Counted from the first letter of the stretch, positions 1 to 7,389 are shown. The stretch: 15,271 bases of DNA from Sysuimicrobium calidum (GCA_031459935.1 JAVKHN010000046.1:1-15271), one strand, 5' to 3'. Made by a program: numbers and translations. The notes: generated from the sequence alone by a model not told the origin.

Positions 1-350
1 AGCACCAGTTCCCCGTCCTGAGCGTTCGGAGATCCCAGAAGCTCCGCAGCCTCCACCGCGGGCAACAGGTCCTCGATGCCCGTCTGCGGCTCCCCGCGAG
101 CTCCGGGAGATCCACCCGACCCTCCGCATCGTGCACGAGCTCCACGGGCCCGTGAGGAGTCCAAAAGGTGCATGGGAAGCCGGAGCTTCCCGATCCCGCC
201 AGGGGGGAGCTCAGGCCGCACCTTTCCCAGGATGCGGGTAGGCTGGTGCTCAGGACCACCACCCGGTCACTGAGGAAGGCCGCCTCCACCACCAAGGCCC
301 GAGCAAAAGCCACCCGCTGGCGCATCCCCCGATGGCTCCTTGGGGTAGGA
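1..350 (-). pseudogene. Decayed ABC transporter ATPase (nitrate/sulfonate type)
   Basis: Read on the minus strand, three reading frames together give a recognisable ABC ATPase C-terminal half. Near 275-335 is GMRQRVAFARALVVE, the part after the signature motif. It runs straight into AAFLSDRVVVLS, the region that normally follows the H-loop. The Walker B, D-loop and H-loop segment between them is therefore missing. A frame change then gives RILGKVRPELPPGG. Another frame gives VELVHDAEGRVDLPELAG (around 100-155), and a further shift gives GIEDLLPAVEAAELLG (about 33-80). The last two segments match the AAA-associated C-terminal domain found on nitrate/sulfonate/taurine-type ATPases. At least two frameshifts and an internal deletion mean it cannot encode a working ATPase. 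It runs off the left edge. Sequencing errors could explain single shifts but not the deletion of the catalytic core. Confidence 0.72.
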
Positions 351-812
351 GGATCAGGAGGCGCTCCGCGGTGCGGCTGCGGGCCGCCGCATAGCCTATT
401 GACCAGGGTGAAGGCGGGGGAGAGGCCGTAAGCGGTGGTCATGCGCAGCCGGGAGAGCCCGGCGTATCCGGGGAGGGCCTGGGGCCGTGGGTCGAGGAAG
501 CCACCTGTCGCAGCTCCGCGGGAGCTGGGCTCACTAGCCCCCACAGCGCGCCGGCACCCAGCCCCACGAGGTCCGCGAAGCGGGCCCGTGGCAGGCGCAG
601 CAGCCGGAGAGCGGGAAACAAAGGCACCGGATGGTCCTGGGGTTCAGGATGGCCGAGTGTGGCCAAATCTGCAGCCACGTTCGACAGGGCGAGGACGGGA
701 ACGGTCCTGCCCGCGTGGCCCTGGGGCTCGGGGCCGTGAAGGCCGCCGTGCGCAGGTCGGGTTCAGCCGGGTGCAGGAATCCGAGGACAAGTTGTACAAC
801 AGATTCGGAGCT
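351..812. other. Gene-poor stretch, probably decayed sequence
   Basis: I see no convincing intact gene here. A plus-strand open frame runs through it into the next membrane-protein gene, but its translation is Arg/Pro/Gly-rich low-complexity sequence with no recognisable domain. On the minus strand, about 439-690 is open and somewhat hydrophobic (for example FPALRLLRLPRARFADLVGLG). Upstream of an ABC ATPase remnant, this could be what is left of the partner permease, but I could not match it to a family. No promoter or terminator is clear. Confidence 0.45.
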
Positions 813-1859
813 GTGAGGGCGCAGCAGAACGGCTGGGAGGGCCGGGTGGTGGCCTGGATCGTGGCGGCGGGAGCTGCGCTGTGGGGGCTGCGTCAGATCC
901 GGTCCGCGGTTCTCGTGCTCCTCGCGGGGGGACTGGTGGCGGTGGTGCTCGCGCCGGTAGCGGAGTGGGCGACCCGGTGGAGCGGAGGCCGGCGCGCCGT
1001 CGGTGCGCTGTTCGCGGTGGTCCTCCTCGTCGGCGGGGTGTTGGTCGGGGCCCTCTCCCTGGGACCTCCGCTGGTACGGGAGACCTCCCGACTGCTCATG
1101 GCGCTTCCCGAGTACCTGCGGCTGGCCGCTCAGGAACTGGAGCGCCTGGAGGCGGCCTGGTTTCCCTTCTTCATCTCCGGCGAAGGGGGATTGGTGCGGA
1201 TCGCGGCCTCCCTGGCCGCGGGGGTGCTCCAGCAGCTGGTCAGCCGATCCGTGGCGGTGGGGGCGCACGCGTATGTGGTGATCGTGGTTCCCTTCCTCGC
1301 GTTTTACCTCATAAAGGACGCGGATGCCCTGCGCGCCTTGGTACTCCGGAGGCTGCCTTCCCCCTGGCGGGAGCCGGCCCGCCGCGCGGGCGCCGTTGCC
1401 GTCTGGGCATTGCGACGGTATCTGGGGGGACTCGTGGTCATCACTCTGACCGGCACCGCCCTGCTGTGGATGGGGCTGGTGGCGGTGGGAATGCCCAACG
1501 CGTTGGGATGGTCCGTCCTCGTGGGCCTGGCGGAGACCGTGCCGTATCTGGGCCCCGCGTTTGGGGTTCTGACCCTAGGAAGCGTAGCCCTCGTCCGGGG
1601 AGCGGGCACCGCGGTGGCTGTGGTGGGCATTCTGCTTGGCATCCGGGCGATCAACGACGTGGTCGTGGCCCCTCTCGTGCTGCGCAACCTCCTGCGGCTG
1701 CATCCCGTGGTGATCCTGGGCGCCATCCTGATCGGCGCGGACCTCTTCGGGCTTGCGGGCGTGTTCCTGGCGGCTCCCTTGGCCACCACCATCGCCATGA
1801 TGGTGCGGGCCTCCGAAGCTCCGGTTGAGCGCCTCCCAACACCCTCTCCCGCACCCTGA
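813..1859 (+). CDS. AI-2E/PerM family membrane protein
   Basis: A polytopic inner-membrane protein of about 348 residues, the usual length for the AI-2E transporter (PerM/YdiK/TqsA) family. What it exports is not predictable; characterised members include an autoinducer-2 exporter and Na+/H+ antiporters. Hydrophobic segments begin near residue 12 and recur through the chain. A hydrophilic central part follows (LPEYLRLAAQELERLEAAW), then VVIVVPFLAFYLIKDADALR. The typical C-terminal signatures are VGLAETVPYLGPAFGVL and IRAINDVVVAPLVL with a final LAGVFLAAPLATTIAMMV. The open frame extends upstream to 435, but that part is low-complexity and overlaps decayed sequence. I placed the start at GTG 813, just before the first membrane helix. 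TTG 792, with GAGGA at 783-787, is a credible alternative. It appears to stand alone, without a partner gene. Confidence 0.85.
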   Translation: MRAQQNGWEGRVVAWIVAAGAALWGLRQIRSAVLVLLAGGLVAVVLAPVAEWATRWSGGRRAVGALFAVVLLVGGVLVGALSLGPPLVRETSRLLMALPEYLRLAAQELERLEAAWFPFFISGEGGLVRIAASLAAGVLQQLVSRSVAVGAHAYVVIVVPFLAFYLIKDADALRALVLRRLPSPWREPARRAGAVAVWALRRYLGGLVVITLTGTALLWMGLVAVGMPNALGWSVLVGLAETVPYLGPAFGVLTLGSVALVRGAGTAVAVVGILLGIRAINDVVVAPLVLRNLLRLHPVVILGAILIGADLFGLAGVFLAAPLATTIAMMVRASEAPVERLPTPSPAP

Positions 1860-2020
1860 GCGTCGTCGATCCCAGGACGTTCCGGGTGATCGCCCCCCTC
1901 TGTGCTTCATCCCGGACAGGAGGCGCGCACGGTGGGGGCGCACGGGATCGTGGTGAGCCGGGACGGCCGGTTCCTGTACGTGGCGAACCGGGGATGGCAT
2001 ACCCCGATCGGACAGTTAGG
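1859..2020 (+). pseudogene. Fragment of a YVTN-type beta-propeller protein
   Basis: Immediately after the membrane-protein stop codon, one frame reads SVVDPRTFRVIA and, after a frame change near 1895-1910, another reads VGAHGIVVSRDGRFLYVANRG. Together these are the blade repeat of YncE-like/YVTN beta-propeller proteins (VVD-T-G-x-V ... P-G-I-x-V-S-x-D-G-R-x-L-Y-V-A-N). Only about one blade remains. No start codon, Shine-Dalgarno site or continuation is visible, so this is a remnant, not a gene. It ends before the stop codon of the convergent DinB-like gene at 2042. Confidence 0.65.
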
Positions 2021-2041
2021 GAAACCCGGTGGTCCCGGAGG

Positions 2042-2521
2042 TCAGACCGCGATCTCCTGGGTGGCATACCACCTCCGGAGAACGGCGATCTGTCCCGCGG
2101 TGTACATGGCTTCCAGCAGGAGGTCGGTGAGGACATCCCGCCACGGGCCCTCCCGGCCGGGGACCGCCCACTCCAGGAGCGCCTCATCCGCCTCCTGCAC
2201 CGTTTCCGCGCACGCTTCCACCGCATGCACCAGGCGCTTCCGGAGCTCCTCCCAGGACCCGGGGGCAGGCGCAGGCCGCTGCCATGGGTCGGGACCCGGG
2301 TGCGGGTGGCGCGGGCGGAGTTCATGCGCCGTCCAGGCGTACCGGTACGTCAGGTGGGCCACGAGATCCGCGATGCTGGGCTGTTCGGATACCGGCCGCC
2401 AGTGAGCCTCCGGGGGCGTCACGTCCGCCAGGAGCCCCTGGAGTCCTTCCTCGCCCTCGGGCCCCTCTCGGAGGATTTTCCGCATGCGTCCGGCGAACCA
2501 CTGCGTCTTCCGTCCTTCCAT
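2042..2521 (-). CDS. DinB-like four-helix protein, metal site degenerate
   Basis: A 159-residue soluble protein with the DinB/DUF664-like (YfiT-type) four-helix layout. DinB relatives bind a metal through three histidines, and several are thiol-dependent transferases or hydrolases. Visible signatures are SIADLVAHLTYRYAW (residues 49-63, holding H56), a helix starting SWEELRKRL (89-97) and the closing LLLEAMYTAGQIAVLRR (134-150). In typical members the last motif reads H-x-x-x-H-x-G-Q. Here those positions are E137 and T141, so two of the three metal ligands appear lost and the activity is doubtful. The ATG at 2521 is chosen over upstream starts because AAAAGGAGGTGA (2527-2538) lies six bases before it. 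A long inverted repeat lies upstream at 2549-2584. Confidence 0.82.
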   Translation of the reverse strand: MEGRKTQWFAGRMRKILREGPEGEEGLQGLLADVTPPEAHWRPVSEQPSIADLVAHLTYRYAWTAHELRPRHPHPGPDPWQRPAPAPGSWEELRKRLVHAVEACAETVQEADEALLEWAVPGREGPWRDVLTDLLLEAMYTAGQIAVLRRWYATQEIAV

Positions 2522-2548
2522 ATCCCTCACCTCCTTTTCGAGGCACTT

Positions 2549-2584
2549 CCGAGCGTGGCGCGTGCACACCCGCGCCACGCTCGG
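2549..2584. repeat. 14-bp perfect inverted repeat between divergent genes
   Basis: CCGAGCGTGGCGCG (2549-2562) and its exact reverse complement CGCGCCACGCTCGG (2571-2584) flank an 8-base spacer. It lies between the DinB-like gene (-) and the CBS gene (+), about 10 bases upstream of the DinB-like Shine-Dalgarno site and 78 bases upstream of the CBS start. There is no T-run on either side. It is better explained as an operator for a dimeric regulator or as a leader hairpin than as an intrinsic terminator. Confidence 0.7.
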
Positions 2585-2661
2585 TTGCGGTACGGGCTTT
2601 GCATGCAGAACCGCGGCGTGCCCGATACACTGGAGGGGTCAGACCCATCGGAGGTGGTGGA

Positions 2662-3036
2662 ATGCTGGCCCGGGACATCATGACCAAGGACGTGATCACC
2701 CTGGATCCCTCCATGACCGTGGAGGAGGCTGCGGACGTCCTCATCCGCTATCGGATCCACGGAGCACCCGTGGTGGACTCTCAAGAGCGGCTGGTGGGGA
2801 TGGTGAGCCTCGTGGACCTCGTGGCGAAGTCGGGAAGCCAGGTCCGGGACATCATGACGCCGGATCCCGTGACCGCCTCGGAGGACACGCCGCTCGCCGA
2901 GCTCGCGCAGGTGATGCTGGACGAGATGGTCCGTCGGGTCCCCATCGTGCGGGGAAGCCGGGTGGTGGGGATCGTGAGCGCAAGCGACTTCCTGCGGGCG
3001 TACCTGGAGCTGGTGGGAGAAGGACGGGCGGAATAG
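2662..3036 (+). CDS. Small two-CBS-domain protein
   Basis: A 124-residue cytoplasmic protein that is almost entirely a CBS pair (Bateman module). The first CBS runs about 1-54 (ARDIMTKDVITLDPSMTVEEA ... HGAPVVDSQERLVGMVSLVDL). The second runs about 60-116 (VRDIMTPDPVTASEDTPLAEL ... RRVPIVRGSRVVGIVSASDFL). Stand-alone CBS pairs usually bind adenosine-containing ligands such as AMP, ATP, NADH or SAM and regulate partner proteins. No partner domain is fused here. ATG 2662 is set by GGAGGTGG at 2650-2657; the open frame runs further upstream but is not protein-like. It is the first of five CBS-pair genes in about 8.5 kb and the only one without a BON domain. A weak promoter-like pair (TTGCAT at 2599, GATACA at 2624) lies upstream with non-ideal 19-base spacing. 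Confidence 0.92.
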   Translation: MLARDIMTKDVITLDPSMTVEEAADVLIRYRIHGAPVVDSQERLVGMVSLVDLVAKSGSQVRDIMTPDPVTASEDTPLAELAQVMLDEMVRRVPIVRGSRVVGIVSASDFLRAYLELVGEGRAE

Positions 3037-3121
3037 ACCGCCCTTGGGCGGAATCGTGCACCGCGGGGAGATCACAAGACCACCCTCCCGTGCTTACCCT
3101 ATGACCGCAGGGCTCTGTCCG

Positions 3122-3139
3122 CCATCCGGATCCGGATGG
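3122..3139. repeat. 18-bp perfect palindrome upstream of CBS-BON gene
   Basis: CCATCCGGATCCGGATGG is its own reverse complement with no spacer. It sits in the 186-base gap between the two CBS genes, about 83 bases upstream of the GTG at 3223. The gap also holds a small hairpin right after the preceding stop codon (CCGCCC 3038-3043 / GGGCGG 3046-3051). A spacerless palindrome suggests a dimeric-regulator operator, but it could be chance in GC-rich DNA. Confidence 0.5.
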
Positions 3140-3222
3140 ATCCCGATCCGCTCCGCGTCCGATCCCCCTGGGCGTGTGCGCCTGGTACGCTTAGACTAGG
3201 TTATACCGTGAAGGAGGGGGCG

Positions 3223-3900
3223 GTGCGCAGGCTGCGGGCGCGGGATGTGATGACCACCCCCGTCCACACCGTGGGGCCGGAGACACCGGTCCCTGAAGTG
3301 GCGCGGCTGCTGGTGGAGCGGCACATCAGCGGCGTGCCCGTGGTGGACGAGACGGGCAGACTTGTGGGGATCGTGACGGAGGCGGACCTGCTTCCGAAGG
3401 AGGCGGGTCCCGCGGGGCTGCCCCTCACCGCCCTGCTCGGCCCGGAGGCGCCGCCGGAGGTGCGGGAGCATCTGCGCCGGTACCGGGGACGGGTGGTGCG
3501 GGAGGTGATGACCCGGGAGGTGGTGACGGCCACGGAGGACACCCCGGTGCAGCAGCTGGCGGCCCTCATGCTCCGCAAGCAGGTGAACCGCGTTCCCATC
3601 GTGCGCGGAGAGCGCGTGGTGGGCATCGTTACCCGGAACGACGTGTTGCGCGCCTTCTTCCGGAAGGACGAGGAGCTGGAGGGTGCGGCCCGAGAGACCC
3701 TGCGCGACCTCGAGTTGGATCCAGATCGCGTCCAGGTCCAGGCGCGGGAGGGAGTCCTGACGGTCTGTGGGGAGGTAGCTTCCCCGGAGCGCGCCCGGCT
3801 TGTGGAGCTGGTCCTGCGGGCCCTGGACGGGGTGGTGGATGTGGACGTCTCGGGACTGCACATCGCTTCCTCCCCTCCGCAAGATGCTGAGGATTGCTAA
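3223..3900 (+). CDS. CBS-pair protein with C-terminal BON domain
   Basis: A 225-residue soluble protein: CBS 1 at about 8-58 (ARDVMTTPVHTV ... ISGVPVVDETGRLVGIVTEADLL), a linker at 59-92, CBS 2 at about 93-145 (VREVMTREVVTATEDTP ... VNRVPIVRGERVVGIVTRNDVL) and a BON domain at about 152-211 (GVLTVCGEVASPERARLVELV ... LDGVVDVDVSGL). CBS pairs sense adenosine nucleotides. BON domains are small alpha/beta modules implicated in binding membranes or hydrophobic ligands. No signal peptide is present, so it should act in the cytosol. GTG 3223 is chosen because AAGGAGG (3211-3217) lies five bases before it; other in-frame starts lack such a site. Its last 17 bases overlap the start of the acyl-CoA ligase gene, which suggests translational coupling and a role in controlling that enzyme (inference). 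Confidence 0.92.
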   Translation: MRRLRARDVMTTPVHTVGPETPVPEVARLLVERHISGVPVVDETGRLVGIVTEADLLPKEAGPAGLPLTALLGPEAPPEVREHLRRYRGRVVREVMTREVVTATEDTPVQQLAALMLRKQVNRVPIVRGERVVGIVTRNDVLRAFFRKDEELEGAARETLRDLELDPDRVQVQAREGVLTVCGEVASPERARLVELVLRALDGVVDVDVSGLHIASSPPQDAEDC

Positions 3901-6598
3901 GTATCCTGCCCACCTGGAGACGGATCTCGTCCTGCGGGACGGGACCACGGTGCATGTGCGTCCTGTCCGGCCGGAGGATCAATCCCAGGTGCTGGAGTTC
4001 CTCCGTTCGCTTTCCGAGGAGTCGCGCCTGTACCGGTTCTTCGCGGCCCTGGGGGATGCGGCCCTGGCGGAGGAGGCCCGGTACCTGTGTGAGGTGGACT
4101 ACGAGGACCGCATGGCCCTGGTGGCCACCGCTGGGCCGGAGGAGCGGGTGGTGGCGCACGGGATGTACGCTCTACGGGCTCCGGGCCGGGCAGAGGTGGC
4201 GGTGGTGGTGGCGGATCCGTACCAGGGGAGGGGATTGGGAACCCTACTTTTGGGGCAGCTCGCGGAGATCGCTGCGGTAAGGGGGATCGAGGTGTTTGAG
4301 GCGGAGGTGCTTCCCGAGAACCACCGCATGATCCGGGTGCTGCGGGATCTCGGGTTCCCCGTGGAGGTGCGGGCGAGCACGGGGGAGCTTCTGGTCACCT
4401 TCCCCACCCGGTTCACGCCGGAGGCGGTGGAGCGGTTCGAGCAGCGGGAACGCGTGGCGGCAGCCAACGCGGTCAGTGCCATCCTCCGCCCCAGGAGCGT
4501 GGCGGTCATTGGAGCCTCCCGCGACCGGCAGAGCATTCCGGGCCAGCTGTTCTGGAACCTCCTGCGGTACGGGTTTACGGGCGCCGTGTACCCCGTGAAT
4601 CCCCGGGCGCGGGTGGTGCAGGGGGTGCAGAGCTACCCGTCCGTGGAGGCGATCCCGGAGGCCGTGGACCTCGCGGTGATCGCGGTGCCCGCGGAGCACG
4701 TGGTGGAAGCGGCCCGGCAGTGCGCCCGCAGAGGGGTACGGGCTCTGGTGGTGATCTCCGCGGGGTTCGCGGAGGCGGGTCCGGAGGGAGCCCGGCGCCA
4801 GGAGGAGCTCCTCCGGGTCTGCCGTGCCAGCGGGATGCGCCTGGTGGGGCCGAACTGCATGGGGGTGGTGAACACCCACCCGGAGGTTCGGCTGATGGCC
4901 ACCTTCGCGCCCCATTCCCCCCCGCGGGGGCACGTGGGATTCATGTCCCAGAGCGGAGGGCTCGGGTTGGCAATCTTCGAGTACGCGGCGCGGGTGGGGC
5001 TGGGACTCAGCAGTTTCGTGTCCGTGGGGAACAAGGCGGACATCTCCGGCAACGACCTCCTCCAGTACTGGGAGGAGGATCCGGACACGCACGTCATCCT
5101 GCTCTACCTGGAGTCCTTCGGGAACCCTCGAAAGTTCGCCCGCATCGCGCCTCGGGTGGCCCGGCGAAAGCCCATCGTGGCCACTAAGAGCGGCCGCTCA
5201 AGCGCGGGAGCCCGGGCCGTGGCCTCCCACACGGGCGCCATGGTGGCAGGATCGGACGCGGTGGTGGACGCCCTGTTCACGCAGGCGGGGGTAATCCGCA
5301 CAGATACCCTGGAGGAGATGTTTGATGTGGCCATGCTGCTGGCCTACCAGTCCCCCCCGCGGGGCCGGAACGTGGCCATCCTCACCAACGTGGGCGGCCC
5401 CGGCATCCTCTGCGCGGACGCGTGCGAGGGGCAGGGCCTGCGGGTCCCGCCCCTTTCGGAGGCCACCCAGAGGCGGCTGCGGGAGCTGTTGCCGCCGCAC
5501 GCGGCCCACGCAAATCCCGTGGACATGACAGCCGCGGCGCGCCCGGAGCACTACCGCGAAGTCCTGCGGGTCCTCGGGGAGGACCCGGAAATCCACGCCC
5601 TCATCGCCATCTTCATCCCGCCCGCCACCATCCCCACCGCGGAGGTGGCGCGGGCCATCCGGGAGGGGGCGGCGGAGGTGCAGGGCCGGAAGCCGGTCCT
5701 CACGGTGTTCATGACGCCGGACGGCGTTCCCCAGGAGCTGCGGGAAGGGGAGCCTCCTCTCCCCGTGTATGAGTTCCCGGAACGGGCGGCCATCGCCCTG
5801 GCCCGGGCGGCCCGGTACGGGGAGTGGCTGGATCGGCCGGCCCCGAAGCCTCCGGAGCTCTCGGGGATCCGTCGGGAGGAGGCTGCGGCGGAGGTGGCCC
5901 GTGCTCTCGCGGAGGGCGGAGGATGGCTGGATCCGGAGCGGGTACGCCGGGTGCTCTCCTGCTACGGGCTCCCGATCCTGGATCAGCAGGTGGCCGGTAC
6001 ACCCGAGGAGGCCGGGGAGCGCGCGGAGGCCTTCGGGGGGGAGGTGGCGCTCAAGGCCGTAGCGCCCGGTCTCGTGCACAAGAGCGAGGTGGGGGGGGTG
6101 CGGCTCGGGCTGCGGGGACGGGAGGCGGTACGGGCCGCCGCGGAGGAGATGCGGGCTCAGCTCCAAAAATCCGGGATCTCCCTTACCGGCTTTCTGCTAC
6201 AGCCCATGGCCCCACCGGGCGTGGAGATGATCGTGGGGGTGGTCCACGACCCCACCTTCGGCCCCGTGGTGGCGTGCGGGGCGGGCGGGGTGCTCACGGA
6301 GCTGTTGCGGGACGTGGCGGTGCGACTGGTGCCCATCACGGAGCAGGACGCCCGGGAGATGCTGGCACAGCTGCGCATGGCCCCCATCCTGCACGGCTAC
6401 CGCGGCATGCCCCCCCGGGACATCCAAGCCCTCGTGGACATCCTGGTGCGGGTGGGAGCCCTGGCGGACGACCTCCCGGAGATCGCGGAGCTGGATCTCA
6501 ATCCGGTTCTCGTGCACGAATCCGGGGCCACCCTCGTGGACGCCCGGGTGCGTGTGGCTCCCTACGAGCGCATCCCCCGGATCACCCGCCGGCGGTAG
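3884..6598 (+). CDS. GNAT / ADP-forming acyl-CoA ligase fusion (Pat-like)
   Basis: A 904-residue fusion. An N-terminal GNAT acetyltransferase (about 22-175) has the acetyl-CoA loop YQGRGLG (113-119). Then follow a CoA-binding Rossmann domain (about 199-325, RSVAVIGASRD ... LVGPNCMGVVN), a succinyl-CoA-ligase-like domain (about 348-640, VGFMSQSGGLG) and an ATP-grasp domain (about 680-890, VALKAVAPGLVHKSEVGG ... ELDLNPVLV). The ligase part belongs to the NDP-forming acetyl-CoA synthetase family, which interconverts acyl-CoA + ADP + Pi and acid + ATP. H449 in ASHTG sits where these enzymes carry the phosphohistidine, so catalysis looks possible. Pat-type fusions acetylate lysines, for example on acetyl-CoA synthetase. 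In the enterobacterial PatZ/Pat the GNAT is C-terminal; here it is N-terminal, as in actinobacterial relatives. ATG 3884 gives the normal N-terminus (YPAHLETDLVLRDG) but has no clear ribosome site, fitting coupling to the overlapping CBS-BON gene. Confidence 0.93.
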   Translation: MLRIAKYPAHLETDLVLRDGTTVHVRPVRPEDQSQVLEFLRSLSEESRLYRFFAALGDAALAEEARYLCEVDYEDRMALVATAGPEERVVAHGMYALRAPGRAEVAVVVADPYQGRGLGTLLLGQLAEIAAVRGIEVFEAEVLPENHRMIRVLRDLGFPVEVRASTGELLVTFPTRFTPEAVERFEQRERVAAANAVSAILRPRSVAVIGASRDRQSIPGQLFWNLLRYGFTGAVYPVNPRARVVQGVQSYPSVEAIPEAVDLAVIAVPAEHVVEAARQCARRGVRALVVISAGFAEAGPEGARRQEELLRVCRASGMRLVGPNCMGVVNTHPEVRLMATFAPHSPPRGHVGFMSQSGGLGLAIFEYAARVGLGLSSFVSVGNKADISGNDLLQYWEEDPDTHVILLYLESFGNPRKFARIAPRVARRKPIVATKSGRSSAGARAVASHTGAMVAGSDAVVDALFTQAGVIRTDTLEEMFDVAMLLAYQSPPRGRNVAILTNVGGPGILCADACEGQGLRVPPLSEATQRRLRELLPPHAAHANPVDMTAAARPEHYREVLRVLGEDPEIHALIAIFIPPATIPTAEVARAIREGAAEVQGRKPVLTVFMTPDGVPQELREGEPPLPVYEFPERAAIALARAARYGEWLDRPAPKPPELSGIRREEAAAEVARALAEGGGWLDPERVRRVLSCYGLPILDQQVAGTPEEAGERAEAFGGEVALKAVAPGLVHKSEVGGVRLGLRGREAVRAAAEEMRAQLQKSGISLTGFLLQPMAPPGVEMIVGVVHDPTFGPVVACGAGGVLTELLRDVAVRLVPITEQDAREMLAQLRMAPILHGYRGMPPRDIQALVDILVRVGALADDLPEIAELDLNPVLVHESGATLVDARVRVAPYERIPRITRRR

Positions 6599-6613
6599 TC
6601 CCCGCAGTATCCC

Positions 6614-6651
6614 CCGAATTCGGTCGGAGATCCGATGGCGGTGGGGATCTC
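6614..6651. repeat. Palindrome and inverted repeat upstream of CBS-BON gene
   Basis: The 86-base gap after the ligase gene holds the perfect palindrome CCGAATTCGG (6614-6623), followed closely by a 7-bp inverted repeat, GAGATCC (6627-6633) and GGATCTC (6645-6651). Both lie 34-71 bases upstream of the CBS-BON start at 6685. No T-run follows, so a regulatory site is likelier than a terminator. The evidence is symmetry alone. Confidence 0.4.
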
Positions 6652-6684
6652 TTTGCGGCAACGCTGGAGGTGGAGGGATTCCCG

Positions 6685-7377
6685 ATGCGGACCTGGCTGG
6701 TGGCCAAGGATGTGATGACCGCTCCCGTGCTCACCGTGCGGCCACAGACCACGCTTCGGGAGGCCGCGGAGCTGTTCCTGCATCACCGCATCAGCGGGGC
6801 ACCCGTGGTGGACGAGGAGGGACGGATGGTGGGGATCGTGACGGAGGCGGACCTGCTGCGTCGGGAGGCCCAGCCCATGCCCGAAGCGAAGCGCGGATTC
6901 CTCTCATTTCTGTGGCGGGACCTGCGGATTCGGGCGGGCCGCACGGTGCGGGTGGCGGAGGTGATGACCCGGGAGGTGGTCACGGCCACGGAGGACACCC
7001 CGGTGCGGGAGCTCGCACGACGCATGCTGCTGCGCAAGATCAACCGGATCCCCATCGTGCGGGAAGGGAAGGTGGTTGGAATCGTGACCCGGGCGGACGT
7101 GCTCAAGGCCTTCGTGCGGGCGGACCGGGAACTCGTGGGTGCGGTGCGGCAGGTCCTGGCCGAAGAACTTGGAGTGGATCTCAGTCGGGTGGAGGTGGAG
7201 GCGGAAGCGGGCACGGTCCGTATTCGCGGGGAGGTGGAGCGCGCCAGCGACGTGGAGCTCGTGCACCGATATACAGCCACCGTGGACGGTGTGGTGTCCG
7301 TGGACACCACGGAGCTCCGGTATCGGGTGGAGGACCTGCGACTGCACCCTCTGCCCGGAGATCACCCCCCTTCCTGA
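6685..7377 (+). CDS. CBS-pair protein with C-terminal BON domain
   Basis: A 230-residue soluble protein with CBS 1 at about 8-59 (AKDVMTAPVLTV ... ISGAPVVDEEGRMVGIVTEADLL), a basic linker at 60-89 (RGFLSFLWRDLRIRAGR), CBS 2 at about 90-143 (VAEVMTREVVTATEDTP ... INRIPIVREGKVVGIVTRADVL) and BON at about 150-213 (GTVRIRGEVERASDVELV ... VDGVVSVDTTEL). It is a close paralogue of the protein at 3223-3900: a 50-base stretch around the CBS 2 start (3501-3550 versus 6957-7006) differs at one base. ATG 6685 is supported by GGAGGG at 6672-6677; the longer open frame upstream is an alternative frame of the ligase gene. Its stop codon is only 12 bases from the end of the convergent CBS-BON gene, with no terminator between. 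Confidence 0.92.
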   Translation: MRTWLVAKDVMTAPVLTVRPQTTLREAAELFLHHRISGAPVVDEEGRMVGIVTEADLLRREAQPMPEAKRGFLSFLWRDLRIRAGRTVRVAEVMTREVVTATEDTPVRELARRMLLRKINRIPIVREGKVVGIVTRADVLKAFVRADRELVGAVRQVLAEELGVDLSRVEVEAEAGTVRIRGEVERASDVELVHRYTATVDGVVSVDTTELRYRVEDLRLHPLPGDHPPS

Positions 7378-7389
7378 CGTCGGATCCCC

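Noticed and set aside
435..812. N-terminal extension of the AI-2E-family protein by about 126 residues
   Set aside because: The extension is Arg/Pro/Gly-rich, matches no domain and overlaps decayed sequence. The family protein starts just before its first membrane helix, near 813.
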